64,000 nt of DNA from the NCBI RefSeq assembly GCF_947077765.1, contig NZ_CAMTTF010000006.1:100606-164605 (forward strand). Direction: 5' to 3'. The position numbers and the translations under genes were made by a program. Numbering within the stretch: position 1 is the stretch's first letter; each line of letters starts with the position of its first letter. Source of the DNA: Salinibacter grassmerensis. Lineage in GTDB: Bacteria; Bacteroidota; Rhodothermia; Rhodothermales; Salinibacteraceae. This document shows positions 17,289 to 26,208 of the stretch, one piece after another. Under the pieces are notes generated by a model, which was not told where the DNA came from, made no database searches, and saw only the letters and a list, made by a program, of their open reading frames with translations.

Positions 17289-18113
17289 CTAGTTTTTGAT
17301 TATCGTCTCCGGGTGCTCCTCGATCGTCTGGTGGCCGGTATCAACCGTGATAGAAAAGGGGCCCGCGGACTTGTTGTCCCTCCGGTTCATCACCATGCTC
17401 ATGTAGGCAGCCCAAATGACCGCATCGGTCTCGGTAGGTCTATTGTCCCGAGTCCCGGTCCACGCAAGCGAAGCATCCTCTTCCTCGACCCTGCGGTAAA
17501 AGGCCTCAAGCCGCTCTGTGGCCGCTTCGGCTAAGTGCTCACTCGCATCTGTGGTCGTTCTTTTCTGCCGCGCGATGCTATCCACTGTTGTCAGGGCCTG
17601 GCATTCATCGACTCGGGTAGGCGGGCCCCCTTCGAGATTAGCCATTTTATCCCGGACTCTCTGAATCTCCGTAAGGAGCCCGAAGTCGCCACGGCGCCGG
17701 ACTTTTTCTTGATCCTTGATCACGTCGTAGTACTCTTCCCGCGCATCCAAAATAGCCTCTTCTGCCTCCATTAGAGAAGACAGCGAGGGCAGGAGGCCAC
17801 CTTCTCTCGATTCCGCGATCGTTGTTTTCTCGTCATGAGCTGCGTCGCGAGCTGCGGTTACTGCATACGACAGAGGCCGCCGATCGTCCTCGAACATGAG
17901 GTGACTCATCAACTCGTCGACGGCCTCCTCCGGCGCCATGTCGCTAAAAACGCGCCGTGCCCAGTGGACAGAACTTTCCGGCAGCCCGGTCTCGACAAGG
18001 CTGACAAACTCCTGAGCCTTATCCTCGAGCTCTCTCCACACCTCGTCGAGATCGATCATGAGGTTGTGATGCTCGACCATCTTCTGAATGTCGTCAGACT
18101 GCCCGATCATCAT
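17289..18113 (-). CDS. Hypothetical helical protein
   Basis: About 274 residues from ATG 18113 (MMIGQSDDIQKMVEHHNLMI). The much longer open frame upstream is an antisense shadow of the nuclease gene and is rejected. The protein is acidic and mainly helical, with a coiled stretch around 125-160 (MEAEEAILDAREEYYDVIKD). The C-terminal TETDAVIWAAYMSMVMNRRD followed by FSITVDTGHQ has a faint resemblance to the end of PIN-type domains (acidic residue, helix, strand, Asp), but the N-terminal DTN-like motif is absent, so I do not assign it. It lies 157 bases downstream of the thermonuclease on the same strand and could be co-transcribed. Confidence 0.6.
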   Translation of the reverse strand: MMIGQSDDIQKMVEHHNLMIDLDEVWRELEDKAQEFVSLVETGLPESSVHWARRVFSDMAPEEAVDELMSHLMFEDDRRPLSYAVTAARDAAHDEKTTIAESREGGLLPSLSSLMEAEEAILDAREEYYDVIKDQEKVRRRGDFGLLTEIQRVRDKMANLEGGPPTRVDECQALTTVDSIARQKRTTTDASEHLAEAATERLEAFYRRVEEEDASLAWTGTRDNRPTETDAVIWAAYMSMVMNRRDNKSAGPFSITVDTGHQTIEEHPETIIKN

Positions 18114-18270
18114 GGCTGGAGAGGTACTTATGTGAAGGTAACACGCGTCTGCGCCAAATTGCCCTCTGCGAGGTGCCGTCCGCAAAAGGCTCCGTGCTGG
18201 AAGGGGCTGTGCTGATAGGAGCCCTGCTAGAAGCAATCCAGTAGCCAGACGTCCCGCAGAATTCGGGCTT

Positions 18271-19254
18271 TCAGGGGCGTTCCCAGTAAGGATTTTCGAC
18301 GTTGCTCTCGTTTTCGTCATCTCTGCTGGAACGCCGGTCCTGGTTTTCTGGCCGGCGATCAGTGGAGTGGCCTGTGGGAGCCGGCTCTGGCAGATCCGGC
18401 TCTTGGGAGTCTGGCCCTGGAGAGTCCGGTTCTGGAGAGTCCGATCGCGAAAAAACCGTCGCCCAAAATTCTTCGGAGCGCTGCGGGCGTTGCTTTTCAC
18501 TGGACTGCTTTTTTCGTGAGGAATCGCCTTCTCCTCCACCGCCCTCGGAGGCTTCTTTCTCCGCAGTACCTTTGCCAGTGGAGTTTTCTCCGGTATCATT
18601 CTCTTCGGTAGGGTCCTTCACAGAGTTCTTTCCTGCCTCCCAACCGGATGGAGGAGTAATCTCCGAAGGCGATGCCTGATTGTCAGAAGGTGTCTCTTGC
18701 CCTGAGCGATCGGGAAGTCTCATGTGTGTAGGGAGCGGGACCCCAAGATCGTAAACTTCTTCTCTCCGCCCGGCCTCCTGGAAGGCCTCCCGGATCCTGT
18801 CTTCGTACTTGTGGGCATGATCGGTGGGAAGAGCGTGCCGGGCCCAAATCAAAGACTCGGCGAGAAGGCCATCTCGTTTTCCGTCGGAGGCAACGGTCCA
18901 TACGTGGGCAAGCGTCCGGTCATACCAGTCCGTTTGGCCTGCCTCGCGGTCAAGTTCGAGCTCAACCTTTCGGCCGAGGACCGCCTGCGAAAGCCAGCGA
19001 TGCGCTTCCTGTCCGTTCTTGATGATCTGCTCTGCCGGTACCTTGGTGATTATCTCATCACGCCGGCACTTATCGTTCTTTTCCTTCTCTGGGGCGTCCA
19101 CCCCGATAAGCCGAATGACCTGATCTCCGTCTACTTCGATTGTATCTCCGTCGAACACGCGGGTCACTCGCCCCCTAAAGACTCGGTTTTCCACCGACCG
19201 GGGCCCCAGGAAGCTCCAAAGGGAAGACCCAGACCAAAACGATTCTCTTCGCAC
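18271..19254 (-). CDS. Thermonuclease (SNase) domain protein with acidic low-complexity tail
   Basis: A 327-residue protein. Residues 25-165 are a staphylococcal-nuclease fold: D35 in RVFDGDTIEV, R48 and D53/E56 in IRLIGVDAPE and R113 in WYDRTLAHV match the calcium ligands and two catalytic Arg of the family, so calcium-dependent hydrolysis of DNA or RNA is expected. From 180 on it is a Ser/Glu/Pro-rich tail with short repeats (SPEPDSPGPDSQEPDLPEPA), likely disordered. Start GTG 19254 lies 7 bases after the stop of a 46-residue membrane protein, with gaggggg as ribosome site, so the two are an operon. No signal peptide is visible; the membrane partner may provide location. Confidence 0.88.
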   Translation of the reverse strand: MRRESFWSGSSLWSFLGPRSVENRVFRGRVTRVFDGDTIEVDGDQVIRLIGVDAPEKEKNDKCRRDEIITKVPAEQIIKNGQEAHRWLSQAVLGRKVELELDREAGQTDWYDRTLAHVWTVASDGKRDGLLAESLIWARHALPTDHAHKYEDRIREAFQEAGRREEVYDLGVPLPTHMRLPDRSGQETPSDNQASPSEITPPSGWEAGKNSVKDPTEENDTGENSTGKGTAEKEASEGGGGEGDSSRKKQSSEKQRPQRSEEFWATVFSRSDSPEPDSPGPDSQEPDLPEPAPTGHSTDRRPENQDRRSSRDDENESNVENPYWERP

Positions 19255-19260
19255 ACCCCC

Positions 19261-19401
19261 TCAGTAGGCAGTTGCATGCCAAAGCACATAGACAAGCGCT
19301 CCGACCGACATCGATAAGACAAACTCCCACTGCTGAATCTTCAGCGCGCGAGCCGTGCTGCCCGCGACCGCCTGAACGATTCTAACTGCAGTATCCAGCA
19401 T
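19261..19401 (-). CDS. 46-residue membrane protein upstream of thermonuclease
   Basis: Starts at ATG 19401: MLDTAVRIVQAVAGSTARAL, then KIQQWEFVLSMSVGALVYVL, ending WHATAY. It is an amphipathic helix followed by one membrane segment. It ends 7 bases before the thermonuclease start. A decayed paralogue with two stops lies at 21425, beside a decayed ankyrin gene, showing that this small gene was duplicated together with the ankyrin gene. Conservation of the protein pattern between the two copies supports that it is real. Function unknown; it might anchor or export a partner. Confidence 0.65.
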   Translation of the reverse strand: MLDTAVRIVQAVAGSTARALKIQQWEFVLSMSVGALVYVLWHATAY

Positions 19402-19617
19402 GCTAGTTAACCGTTGCTTGCGCGAGATGAAGTGAAAGTTCTAAAGCAGAGAGGGCCGCCTCCAGCAATTGGAAAAGCCATGTGTTTAGGAGAACACGTT
19501 TCCTCAAGTGCCCTGATACTGCGCTTCTGGCACCGCACTGCCACCACGTTGCTCTCATGCCAAACCCCTCCCACGACGTTTCCCACATGTCACCTCCGGC
19601 GCGTTGGCACATCTCCG
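19402..19617. other. Spacer between small membrane gene and ankyrin gene
   Basis: About 215 bases; a diverged counterpart is present at 21566-21910 in the second copy. Confidence 0.5.
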
Positions 19618-21003
19618 TTAGCGTTCTTTTAGCTCCCCGGACGGACTTACGACCGCATCCGAAAGCTCACTGGACCTTCTTGCCCCGAAATGCCGGAGAA
19701 TCATTCTCGCGTTTCGGTTTGGGCCTTCGCTGGAGGCAGCTAAATCTAGCGGAGTGTCCCCGGCTGCGCTTTTGGCATTTGCGGCTGCTCCAGCGCTCAG
19801 AAGAGACGTGATCTTTGGCACATGCGTGCTGCGGGCAGCCTTATGGAGGGGTGTCTCCTCCATCGCGTCCCGCTTCTCGAAGCTTGCTCCCTTTCGCACG
19901 AGGGTCTGAAGGGCCGCCGGGTCATGGCCAAAAGATGCCGCCAGGTGTAGGGGGGCACGGCCTGCCGCATCGGTCTCTTCAACGCTAGATCCTGCCTCAA
20001 TGAGACGCAGAGCGGACCTCTCGTTTCCGGTTCGCGAGGCTTCGTGCAGAGGCGTCCGCCCAAGCCTGTCGCGAGCCTCAACCCTCGCGCCAGACCTGAG
20101 TAGCAGTTCCACTATTTCCGCTCCCCTAGAAGACGAGTTGCACGAGGCTGCCCGGTGCAGAGGCGCCTTTCCCCACTTGTCACGCACGTCCAGTCTTGCT
20201 CCTTCGTCGATCAACAGCTCTGCCACGGGCACCTGTCCCTCTTCAGCGCATCTGTGGAGCGGAGTTCTCGACTTTTGGTCACATCCGTTAACATCTGCCC
20301 CACAATCGATGCAGCGTTTGACCAGTCCTGTGTAGCCTGCTCTCACCACATAAGGAAGACCAGGAAGCGAAGTCGCGCCAGGTGAGGCTAGATTCCCTGA
20401 TGAAGAACTCACCGGAGAACTGTCTGGCGAAGAACTATTTGGCGAAGAATTACCTGACGGAAAATCGCTTGACGAAGAATCGCTCGGGGAGGAACCAGCT
20501 GGAGAAGAGGAGAGGTCCGGAGCGCCGAGCAGATCATCGTAGTTGTAATCCAGTCCCGTCTCTTCGCTTTCCTGACTGCCGGATTTCTCATCACTGCCGC
20601 CAGATATTTGGGAACTGCTAGCGCTCTGAGAATTGCAGGAAGAAACGGAGTCGCAGGAGGCTGTAGAGCCCCGGGAGGTCGCGAGGAGAGAGCTAGGGTT
20701 TACCTCCAGCTCGCTCTCCCGCATCTTCCCAGTGTTGGGAATCCTGCGTCGCTTCTCTTCAGAGGACATCTCGGGAGTGTTCTCATGGAAATCCAGCCCA
20801 CCGGAGACTGCGCCCTTGCCTGCCCGCGCTCTGTCCTCGCGAGAGGCCGAGGCCCAGCTCTTGCTCTTCTCCAGGTCACGCTGCGTGGCATGGCTGCGCA
20901 CAGCAGGCCGGAGTGCCATCTGGTCGATAAGGTTGGGAGTTTGAGTCCGCATTGGATCTTGAGGTCTCTTTCGTGAGAAAGCTTCGGTTTTAGGTAGGCT
21001 CAA
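19618..21003 (-). CDS. Ankyrin-repeat protein with Ser-rich linker
   Basis: A 461-residue protein. Residues 1-120 are basic and carry KSKSWASASREDRARAGKG and EMSSEEKRRRIPNTGK; 125-230 are a Ser/Asp/Pro-rich linker made of short (about 5-residue) units such as SSPDSSPVSSSSG; 235-450 contain six or seven ankyrin repeats (TPLHRCAEEGQVPVAELLID, APLHRAASCNSSSRG, TPLHEASRTGNERSALRLIE and others). Ankyrin arrays bind proteins; no catalytic domain is present. There is no signal peptide. The linker is encoded by 15-bp tandem units. A decayed copy follows upstream at 21911. It may be an adaptor or conflict protein. Confidence 0.85.
   Translation of the reverse strand: MSLPKTEAFSRKRPQDPMRTQTPNLIDQMALRPAVRSHATQRDLEKSKSWASASREDRARAGKGAVSGGLDFHENTPEMSSEEKRRRIPNTGKMRESELEVNPSSLLATSRGSTASCDSVSSCNSQSASSSQISGGSDEKSGSQESEETGLDYNYDDLLGAPDLSSSPAGSSPSDSSSSDFPSGNSSPNSSSPDSSPVSSSSGNLASPGATSLPGLPYVVRAGYTGLVKRCIDCGADVNGCDQKSRTPLHRCAEEGQVPVAELLIDEGARLDVRDKWGKAPLHRAASCNSSSRGAEIVELLLRSGARVEARDRLGRTPLHEASRTGNERSALRLIEAGSSVEETDAAGRAPLHLAASFGHDPAALQTLVRKGASFEKRDAMEETPLHKAARSTHVPKITSLLSAGAAANAKSAAGDTPLDLAASSEGPNRNARMILRHFGARRSSELSDAVVSPSGELKER
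20398..20510. repeat. 15-bp degenerate tandem repeats in ankyrin gene linker
   Basis: Units such as gaagaactatttggc recur seven or so times and give the five-residue Ser/Asp/Pro pattern of the linker. Confidence 0.75.
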
Positions 21004-21039
21004 GCCTCAGGTCCTGCTCAGCCACCAGCGTATGGCCCA

Positions 21040-21312
21040 TTTTGCATGCAGCACGCTTTGCGAGCGGGCAGTCTGCTCCAGGAAACCTGGCAGAAACGCC
21101 TTCTGGCCGTGTGATCAGGAGCCGATAAGTTCTCTTCCCTCTTGGGGTTGCATTAGGGCGAGAATAGGCGGCAATGTGAGCCTCTAAGTATGAATTGAGA
21201 GTTAAGGAAGTGCGTTACCCTACATCTGATTCACACCCGATGCGCACAGATGCCTCAGGCCAAGACGACACTGGGTCAGAGCGCGACAGAGAACACGAAG
21301 CAGGAAGGGAGA
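21040..21312. repeat. Long direct repeat, copy 1
   Basis: About 270 bases nearly the same as 26310-26577, including cagaaacgccttctggccgt, the tgtgatcaggagccgataag block and the gatgcctcaggccaagacg block. It is in direct orientation, 5.27 kb apart. Confidence 0.9.
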
Positions 21313-21424
21313 CATTTCAGGAATCAGATCGAGGCTCTCCCCCTCGCAAGACCTTGTCCTCCAGGCCACCCAGCTTAGAGAGACCGAGGATTGCAGAACT
21401 GGAGGAGAAGGACTGTACTCTTGC

Positions 21425-21565
21425 CTAATGGGCAGCTGCCTGCCACAGCCCGTCGGCAAGCGCCCCGGCCGACATCGACGTAGTAAATTCTCACTGCTGG
21501 AGCTTCAGAGCGCGGGCTGTGCTGTTCAGGGCTGTCTGAGCGGCCTAAAGTATGCTGTCTACCAT
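21425..21565 (-). pseudogene. Decayed copy of the 46-residue membrane protein
   Basis: The frame MVDSIL-stop-AAQTALNSTARALKLQQ-stop-EFTTSMSAGALADGLW aligns end to end with the gene at 19261 and has TAG and TGA stops at aligned positions, the latter replacing Trp. Confidence 0.8.
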
Positions 21566-21910
21566 GACGGTTAGCCATTACTTGTCAGTCATTGATTGCG
21601 TCAGTCATTGCTTGCGAGGGAAGAAGCGAAAACCTGAAGGCGAAAACTTTTCACGTGGAGAGGCCGCTTCTCAATCGGAGGAGCCGCTCGTGTGAAGTGG
21701 GATCCTTGCTCTCCGCATCAATGCCTTCCACTTTCGCCGGTCAGTCCTGATCAGCATCGTTGCACGACTGAGGCGCGCTCCCTTGAACTCTCTCCCGCAC
21801 AAGCGCTCTCTTGAGTGCTTTCCGCTGGGCGCACTGACGCTGCATCTCCACTGAGGTTTTTGCCGGGGTGCCTGCCCTTGACATGCCAGCATCTGCCCAC
21901 TAGCTACATC
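21566..21910. repeat. Spacer of the second ankyrin copy
   Basis: Holds a perfect-looking pair of 16-bp units (gtcagtcattgattgc and gtcagtcattgcttgc) at 21580-21612. No gene. Confidence 0.5.
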
Positions 21911-23060
21911 TTCAGCTCTCCGGGCGGGCCTGCGACCGCATCCGAAAGCTCACCGGCCTGCCCCGAAATGCCGGAGAATCATTCTCGCGTCTCGGTTTGA
22001 GCCTTCGCCAGAGGCAGCCAGGTCCAGTAGAGCATTCCCGGCCGCGTTCCTGATGTTTACAGGTGCCTCAGCGCCTGGAAGACAGGTGACCTCCGGCGCG
22101 CATGTGCTGCGGGCAGCTCTATGAAGAGGCATTTCTTCCACGGTGTCCCCCTGCCCGAGATTTCCATCTTCTACGCGAACGTTTGAAGGGCTGCCGGGTC
22201 GTGGCCGAAGAAGACCGCTGGGTGCAAGGGAGAAAGGCCCTCCGCGTCAGTCTTTTAGGCGCTAGATCCTGCATTCACGAGGCAGTTCTTTCATTTCCGC
22301 TTTTTGAGGCTTCACGCAAGGACATCCGCCCGAGCCTGCCACGGGCTTTGAGCTTTGCGCCGAGCCGGCCCACCATCTCCGCTCCACCGGGAGACGAGCG
22401 GCAAGAGTCTGCGCGGTGTAGAGGCTCCTTCCTCCGTCTGTCTAGGGCGCTCAGGTCTGCCCTTTCCGTGATCAACAGCTTCGCCGCCACTACATGCCCA
22501 CCTTCGACACATCCTTGGAGCGGAATCCTCGATCCTTTTTGGAGTGGAGTCCTCGATCCTGAGTCACGCCCGTGACATCTGCTCCACGGTCGATGCAGCG
22601 CTTGACAAATCCCAGGCGACCGGCTCTCGCCATGTGGGGGAGACCAAGGAGCACCACACCACAGGAATCTGGTTTCTCCACCAGAGAACTCGGGGACGGA
22701 TCGGCTGGCGAGGAACTGGCCAGCGAAGACTCAACCGATGAAGAACCTGCCGTTGAGGGATTTGCTCCCGAAGAGTTGGCTGTTGAAGAGTCGTCTGTCT
22801 CTTCCTGCTTGCTGCATTCCTCATCGTCGTCGCCAGAGTTCGCCTCCATCCCGCTCTCACGCAACTTCCCAGCTCCGGGAATCCTACGTCGTTTCTCCTC
22901 GGAAGACATCTCGGGGGCGCTCTCGTGAAGGTCCAGCCCGTTGGGGGTCGCCTCCACGCTTGCCTGCCTGACGTTCGCGTAGGAGACCGGGGCCGGGCCC
23001 TTCTCCAAGTCACGCCGCGTGGCATGGCTTCGCACGGCAGATCGGAGTTCCGTCTAGCCG
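21911..23060 (-). pseudogene. Decayed copy of the ankyrin-repeat gene
   Basis: Pieces in several frames match the intact gene at 19618: RSHATRRDLEKG and APEMSSEEKRRRIPGAGK at the 5' end, a Ser-rich linker (SSGANPSTAGSSSVESSLAS), GLPHMARAGRLGFVKRCIDR, then ankyrin pieces with frameshifts and stops, and MILRHFGAG at the 3' end. At 22513-22561 two 24-bp units (cggaatcctcgatcctt type) have been inserted. The copy retains the whole gene order, so it is a duplicated and decayed gene. Confidence 0.85.
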
Positions 23061-23334
23061 ATGAAGATAGGAGTTTGTAGACGCATTGGATTTTGGGTCT
23101 TGGCTGGATTTCGGGTCTTGTGAGAACGCTTCGGTTTTGGGAGACCTCTGGCCTCAAGCTCTGCTGAGCCAGCATCCCACAGGCGAGACGACCTTACAGG
23201 CTAGGTACAGGTAAGCTGCCTGACCGCTCGATCAGACCGGTCCTCTCGGCTCAGAGAAGCTCGTGTCACAGGACTCGTATCGCAGGAAAAGCCCGCACGC
23301 ACGGTCACCTGTGCCGTCAGGAACGCTCACGCGA
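23061..23334. other. Spacer, no supported gene
   Basis: About 270 bases upstream of the decayed ankyrin copy, presumably its former promoter region. Confidence 0.4.
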
Positions 23335-23751
23335 TCAAAAGAGCTCGTACTGGCGGTCATTGCACTGGGGGCACGACACCTCGGCTTCCATTCCTTCAGG
23401 GCGCCTTGGATGGTTTTCATTGTCCAGTTCGTCTCTGTAGTAGTGCCACAGCCCGCATAGGCGCTTGAAAACCTCCTCTTGTGAGGTCATGTGCTCAAGA
23501 GCGAAGTAGTCGTACTTTCTGCGCCGAGCAAAATGTAAAATATCCCCCATGACGTCCTCTCTCTCCCGAAAGCGCACTATGTAGCGAGGAGAGTAGCTTT
23601 TGTATTTCGAAGTGTAGAGCCTAAAGATGCCAGGCCTGTCCTCTTCGAGCACTTCTTCGATCCATCCGATTTTGTGCCGATCGTCGGCGCCGAGGCTTCC
23701 GGTCTCGGTTGAAGGTCTTAGCGAGTCGCGTCCGTTCTCGTGTAGCTGCAT
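23335..23751 (-). CDS. Hypothetical protein with C-terminal CPQC
   Basis: A 138-residue protein (MQLHENGRDSLRPSTETGSL) with a compact middle (GWIEEVLEEDRPGIFRLYTS, YIVRFREREDVMGDILHFAR) and an end carrying VSCPQCNDRQYELF. One CxxC pair near the end could bind metal with another subunit. The composition is normal and the frame has no lesions. It is the last of three same-strand genes (26208 to 23335), 167 bases after the lipoprotein gene, so it may belong to the same transcription unit. No family is recognised. Confidence 0.55.
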   Translation of the reverse strand: MQLHENGRDSLRPSTETGSLGADDRHKIGWIEEVLEEDRPGIFRLYTSKYKSYSPRYIVRFREREDVMGDILHFARRRKYDYFALEHMTSQEEVFKRLCGLWHYYRDELDNENHPRRPEGMEAEVSCPQCNDRQYELF

Positions 23752-23918
23752 CGGTCGTGGAAGACTTGTTTGTGATCTTGAGCTGTGTGTGATTCTGGCC
23801 TGCCCCTGGCCCTGAGGTCGGCCTGAAGGCGGAGGAAAGGCTCGGGCCTATGGAGATTCGGCCTGCGGAGAGCAGCGTGCTGCGCCCGTGGCTGGCCACC
23901 GTCCTTTTTCCAACTCAA

Positions 23919-24716
23919 CTACCATCCCATGAGCGTCGGACCGTAGTGAGACGGCTCGATTTTCGCGCCAGCTGCCCGGAAGAACTGGATCCAAAATTTT
24001 TCGATGGACCGGGCGCGCTCAGGAGGAATGTCTGTCGTCGACGTGGCCCCTGCGACCCACACGTGAGCGCCTTCCAGGTCTGGGAATCGGTCTTTCTCGC
24101 GCAGGCGCTGGAAAAGGGTGTCGGCAGTCTCTGTGGTCAGCGCGCGGCGGCGCAGGTTCGGGCCACAGGTCTCGACCATGTCCGACGCTACGAGGAGGCG
24201 CTTTTCTGCGCCGGGTTCAGCGTTCCGGAATACCTTCTGGGCGATTTTCATCGAGCCGATAAGGTCGGTGCATTTCGATGACCTGCCTCCCAAAAGCGCC
24301 TCTTCGATGAGGGATTTCGCCTGCGCCTGAAGCTGTGCCTGTGCCTCTTCCTTAGCCTTCCGGTGCAAGCCGGTAGTCTGGGTCAAAGGACTGAAGGCGG
24401 GCACCTTCACGTCCACTGGGAGGCGCGCATCTCGCATCGAGGCGCCCGTGATCTGCCCCATGACGACACGCTCCCCGTCGCTGAGGCTTTCAGTGACAGT
24501 CTCTGCAACCTCCCCGTAGCGGTCTTTCATCGGGCCCGCAGAGTTGCTGTCGTCGAAGAGCACCAGGGTCACTCTCTCCGTCTCAGGTCCGCCACATCCG
24601 GCGAGGAAAGCTACTGCAAGTAAGGTCATTGCGGCAGCCATCAGGTGTGAGGCCACTGGGCGTGTGTGATGAAAGGCGTGAGTTGTGCCTGTTGGGTTCG
24701 AACTTGTCTTCTTCAT
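23919..24716 (-). CDS. Lipoprotein with a von Willebrand A-like fold
   Basis: A 265-residue protein. A long basic start leads into a hydrophobic segment with the lipobox LAVAFLAGC (Cys about residue 41), so it is a lipoprotein. The mature part begins RVTLVLFDDSNSAGPMKDRY, which looks like the metal-adhesion site of a vWA domain (DxSxS, here D-D-S-N-S), followed by alternating helices and strands: RLLVASDMVETCGPNLR supplies the later Asp, and AHVWVAGATSTTDIPPERAR the end strand. It is downstream of a coiled-coil membrane gene and upstream of a hypothetical gene. The vWA call is from fold pattern only. Confidence 0.65.
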   Translation of the reverse strand: MKKTSSNPTGTTHAFHHTRPVASHLMAAAMTLLAVAFLAGCGGPETERVTLVLFDDSNSAGPMKDRYGEVAETVTESLSDGERVVMGQITGASMRDARLPVDVKVPAFSPLTQTTGLHRKAKEEAQAQLQAQAKSLIEEALLGGRSSKCTDLIGSMKIAQKVFRNAEPGAEKRLLVASDMVETCGPNLRRRALTTETADTLFQRLREKDRFPDLEGAHVWVAGATSTTDIPPERARSIEKFWIQFFRAAGAKIEPSHYGPTLMGW

Positions 24717-24963
24717 AGCGTTTGGGCGCTTTTTTTGTGCTGTCGTTTGGTGTGCTGCTGCTCAGTGCGATATGCGTGTCACGCAAGTTGGTGAGCGCTG
24801 AGTCCAGGTCAGCTGGCACCCAGTTGCCTTGAGAGCCCGGTGCGCTTTCCAGGAAAGACTCAGGCCGGCTTTGGCCCATCATGGGCCTCAGCGCGACGTG
24901 GGTCTCAGTCCGATGCAGGATTACTCGGACGCAGGCTCACCTGGAGCTCACCCGGACGTAGGC
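24717..24963. repeat. Spacer with degenerate short repeats
   Basis: At 24890-24968 repeated ctcacccggacgtaggctc-like units. No gene is supported. Confidence 0.4.
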
Positions 24964-26208
24964 TCATTTGGGGGTGACCTCGACTGGGCCGTCCGTCTCT
25001 CCTCCGGAGCCGTGGGCGTTTGCCCTGGCGGGCTTTGAGGCATTGCCTGGAACAGAGGCATCGCTCGGAACGAGCGTGTCATCAGCCGAGAGCCCGTCAG
25101 CGACTGACCAATCGATTTCCTCCAGTTCCTCTGGTGTCTTTAGGGCAAGATCAGAGCCTCGCGGTGGTAGGTTAGGCTTCTCTTCCCGGCTACTCTGGAT
25201 CTGATCTTTGCTCTGGCCACCCGCTCTCGAGCGCTTGCTTGAACGGGCTTGTAGATTGCAGTCGCGGTAGCGCTCCACCAGGGATCGGAACGTCTCCTGC
25301 AGGCTCTGGAACCGGGCGCGAGTTTCCTCAAAGGCGTGTTGGCGCGTAGTCGCGGTTTCAGCGCATCGGTCTCCAGCATCCTGGTACCGCTCGCGCGCTT
25401 CTCGGAGGCCTGCCCGGGCCTGCCGCAAATCCCAGAGCCACTTTGGATGCTTCCGGTAGGAAAGGTACGTAGCGGCCACGAAGAGAGCGGCGTTGATTGC
25501 CGCGAGGACCCAAAATGCAGTGTCATCACCCAAGTACCGAAGGCCCGGTGAAAATCCCTCCTCGCGTAGATACTGTGCGTATGCTCCGCGCATCCAGGAA
25601 ATTGCTGCGATGACCGCGAGTGGCATGCTGGTCAGCGTTCCCGCGAAGGCCTTCTCCTTCCAAGTCCAGGATGAGGTGTTGCGCACGAGCTTCCCGAGAT
25701 AATGCGCGGAGGGAAGAAGTACCAGCGCAACAAGGGCCGCTCCGACTACAGAGAAAACAAGGCTTTCGCCGAAGAGCTGGAACGCATATCCATTGACAGG
25801 AAGCTCGGCGAAAAACCAGACGACAAGCAGGAAGATGTACCATCCCCTGCTGGGCAACGTCTCCGGTACGGGCTCTTCGTGCTTCTCCTCGTACCGGCTG
25901 CGCGTCCGCCTGAGCTCTTCCTTAGCCTCCTGTAAGCTCCTTTCGGCCCGGTGCCGTTCTTTGAGGGCCGAACGCCACTCCTGCTTCAGTTGCTTGTCTT
26001 TCCCGGCCCATTCCTCCGCCAGTTCTTCCGCGTTTCCCTGGGCAGTACGCCACATTTCCTGAAGAAATGGGGACATTCCACCGTCCTGCGGAATGGGTGG
26101 GGAGGCGCTGCCATCCCGCTCTCCAGCGTTGCCAACGGTTCTTCGGTCGTACACGAAGCGGCCGGGAAGGAGCGACCACCATGAGGATGAGTGATAAAAT
26201 TTAGGCAT
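24964..26208 (-). CDS. Membrane protein with flanking coiled coils
   Basis: A 414-residue protein. Residues 50-112 form a long charged coiled coil (EEWAGKDKQLKQEWRSALKE, then AERSLQEAKEELRRTRSRYE), followed by four membrane segments (about 122-140, 148-168, 185-202, 232-250), a second coiled coil (260-330, LRQARAGLREARERYQDAGD) and an acidic disordered tail. This layout, membrane box between two coiled coils, suggests a scaffold or a gated membrane protein. No family is recognised. It heads a same-strand cluster with a lipoprotein and a hypothetical gene. Start ATG 26208 is the first in the frame; MSPFLQEMW further in is an alternative. Confidence 0.65.
   Translation of the reverse strand: MPKFYHSSSWWSLLPGRFVYDRRTVGNAGERDGSASPPIPQDGGMSPFLQEMWRTAQGNAEELAEEWAGKDKQLKQEWRSALKERHRAERSLQEAKEELRRTRSRYEEKHEEPVPETLPSRGWYIFLLVVWFFAELPVNGYAFQLFGESLVFSVVGAALVALVLLPSAHYLGKLVRNTSSWTWKEKAFAGTLTSMPLAVIAAISWMRGAYAQYLREEGFSPGLRYLGDDTAFWVLAAINAALFVAATYLSYRKHPKWLWDLRQARAGLREARERYQDAGDRCAETATTRQHAFEETRARFQSLQETFRSLVERYRDCNLQARSSKRSRAGGQSKDQIQSSREEKPNLPPRGSDLALKTPEELEEIDWSVADGLSADDTLVPSDASVPGNASKPARANAHGSGGETDGPVEVTPK

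Noticed and set aside
17289..18599. The full 436-residue frame as one gene
   Set aside because: Its first 160 residues are the antisense of the thermonuclease tail; the natural start is ATG 18113.
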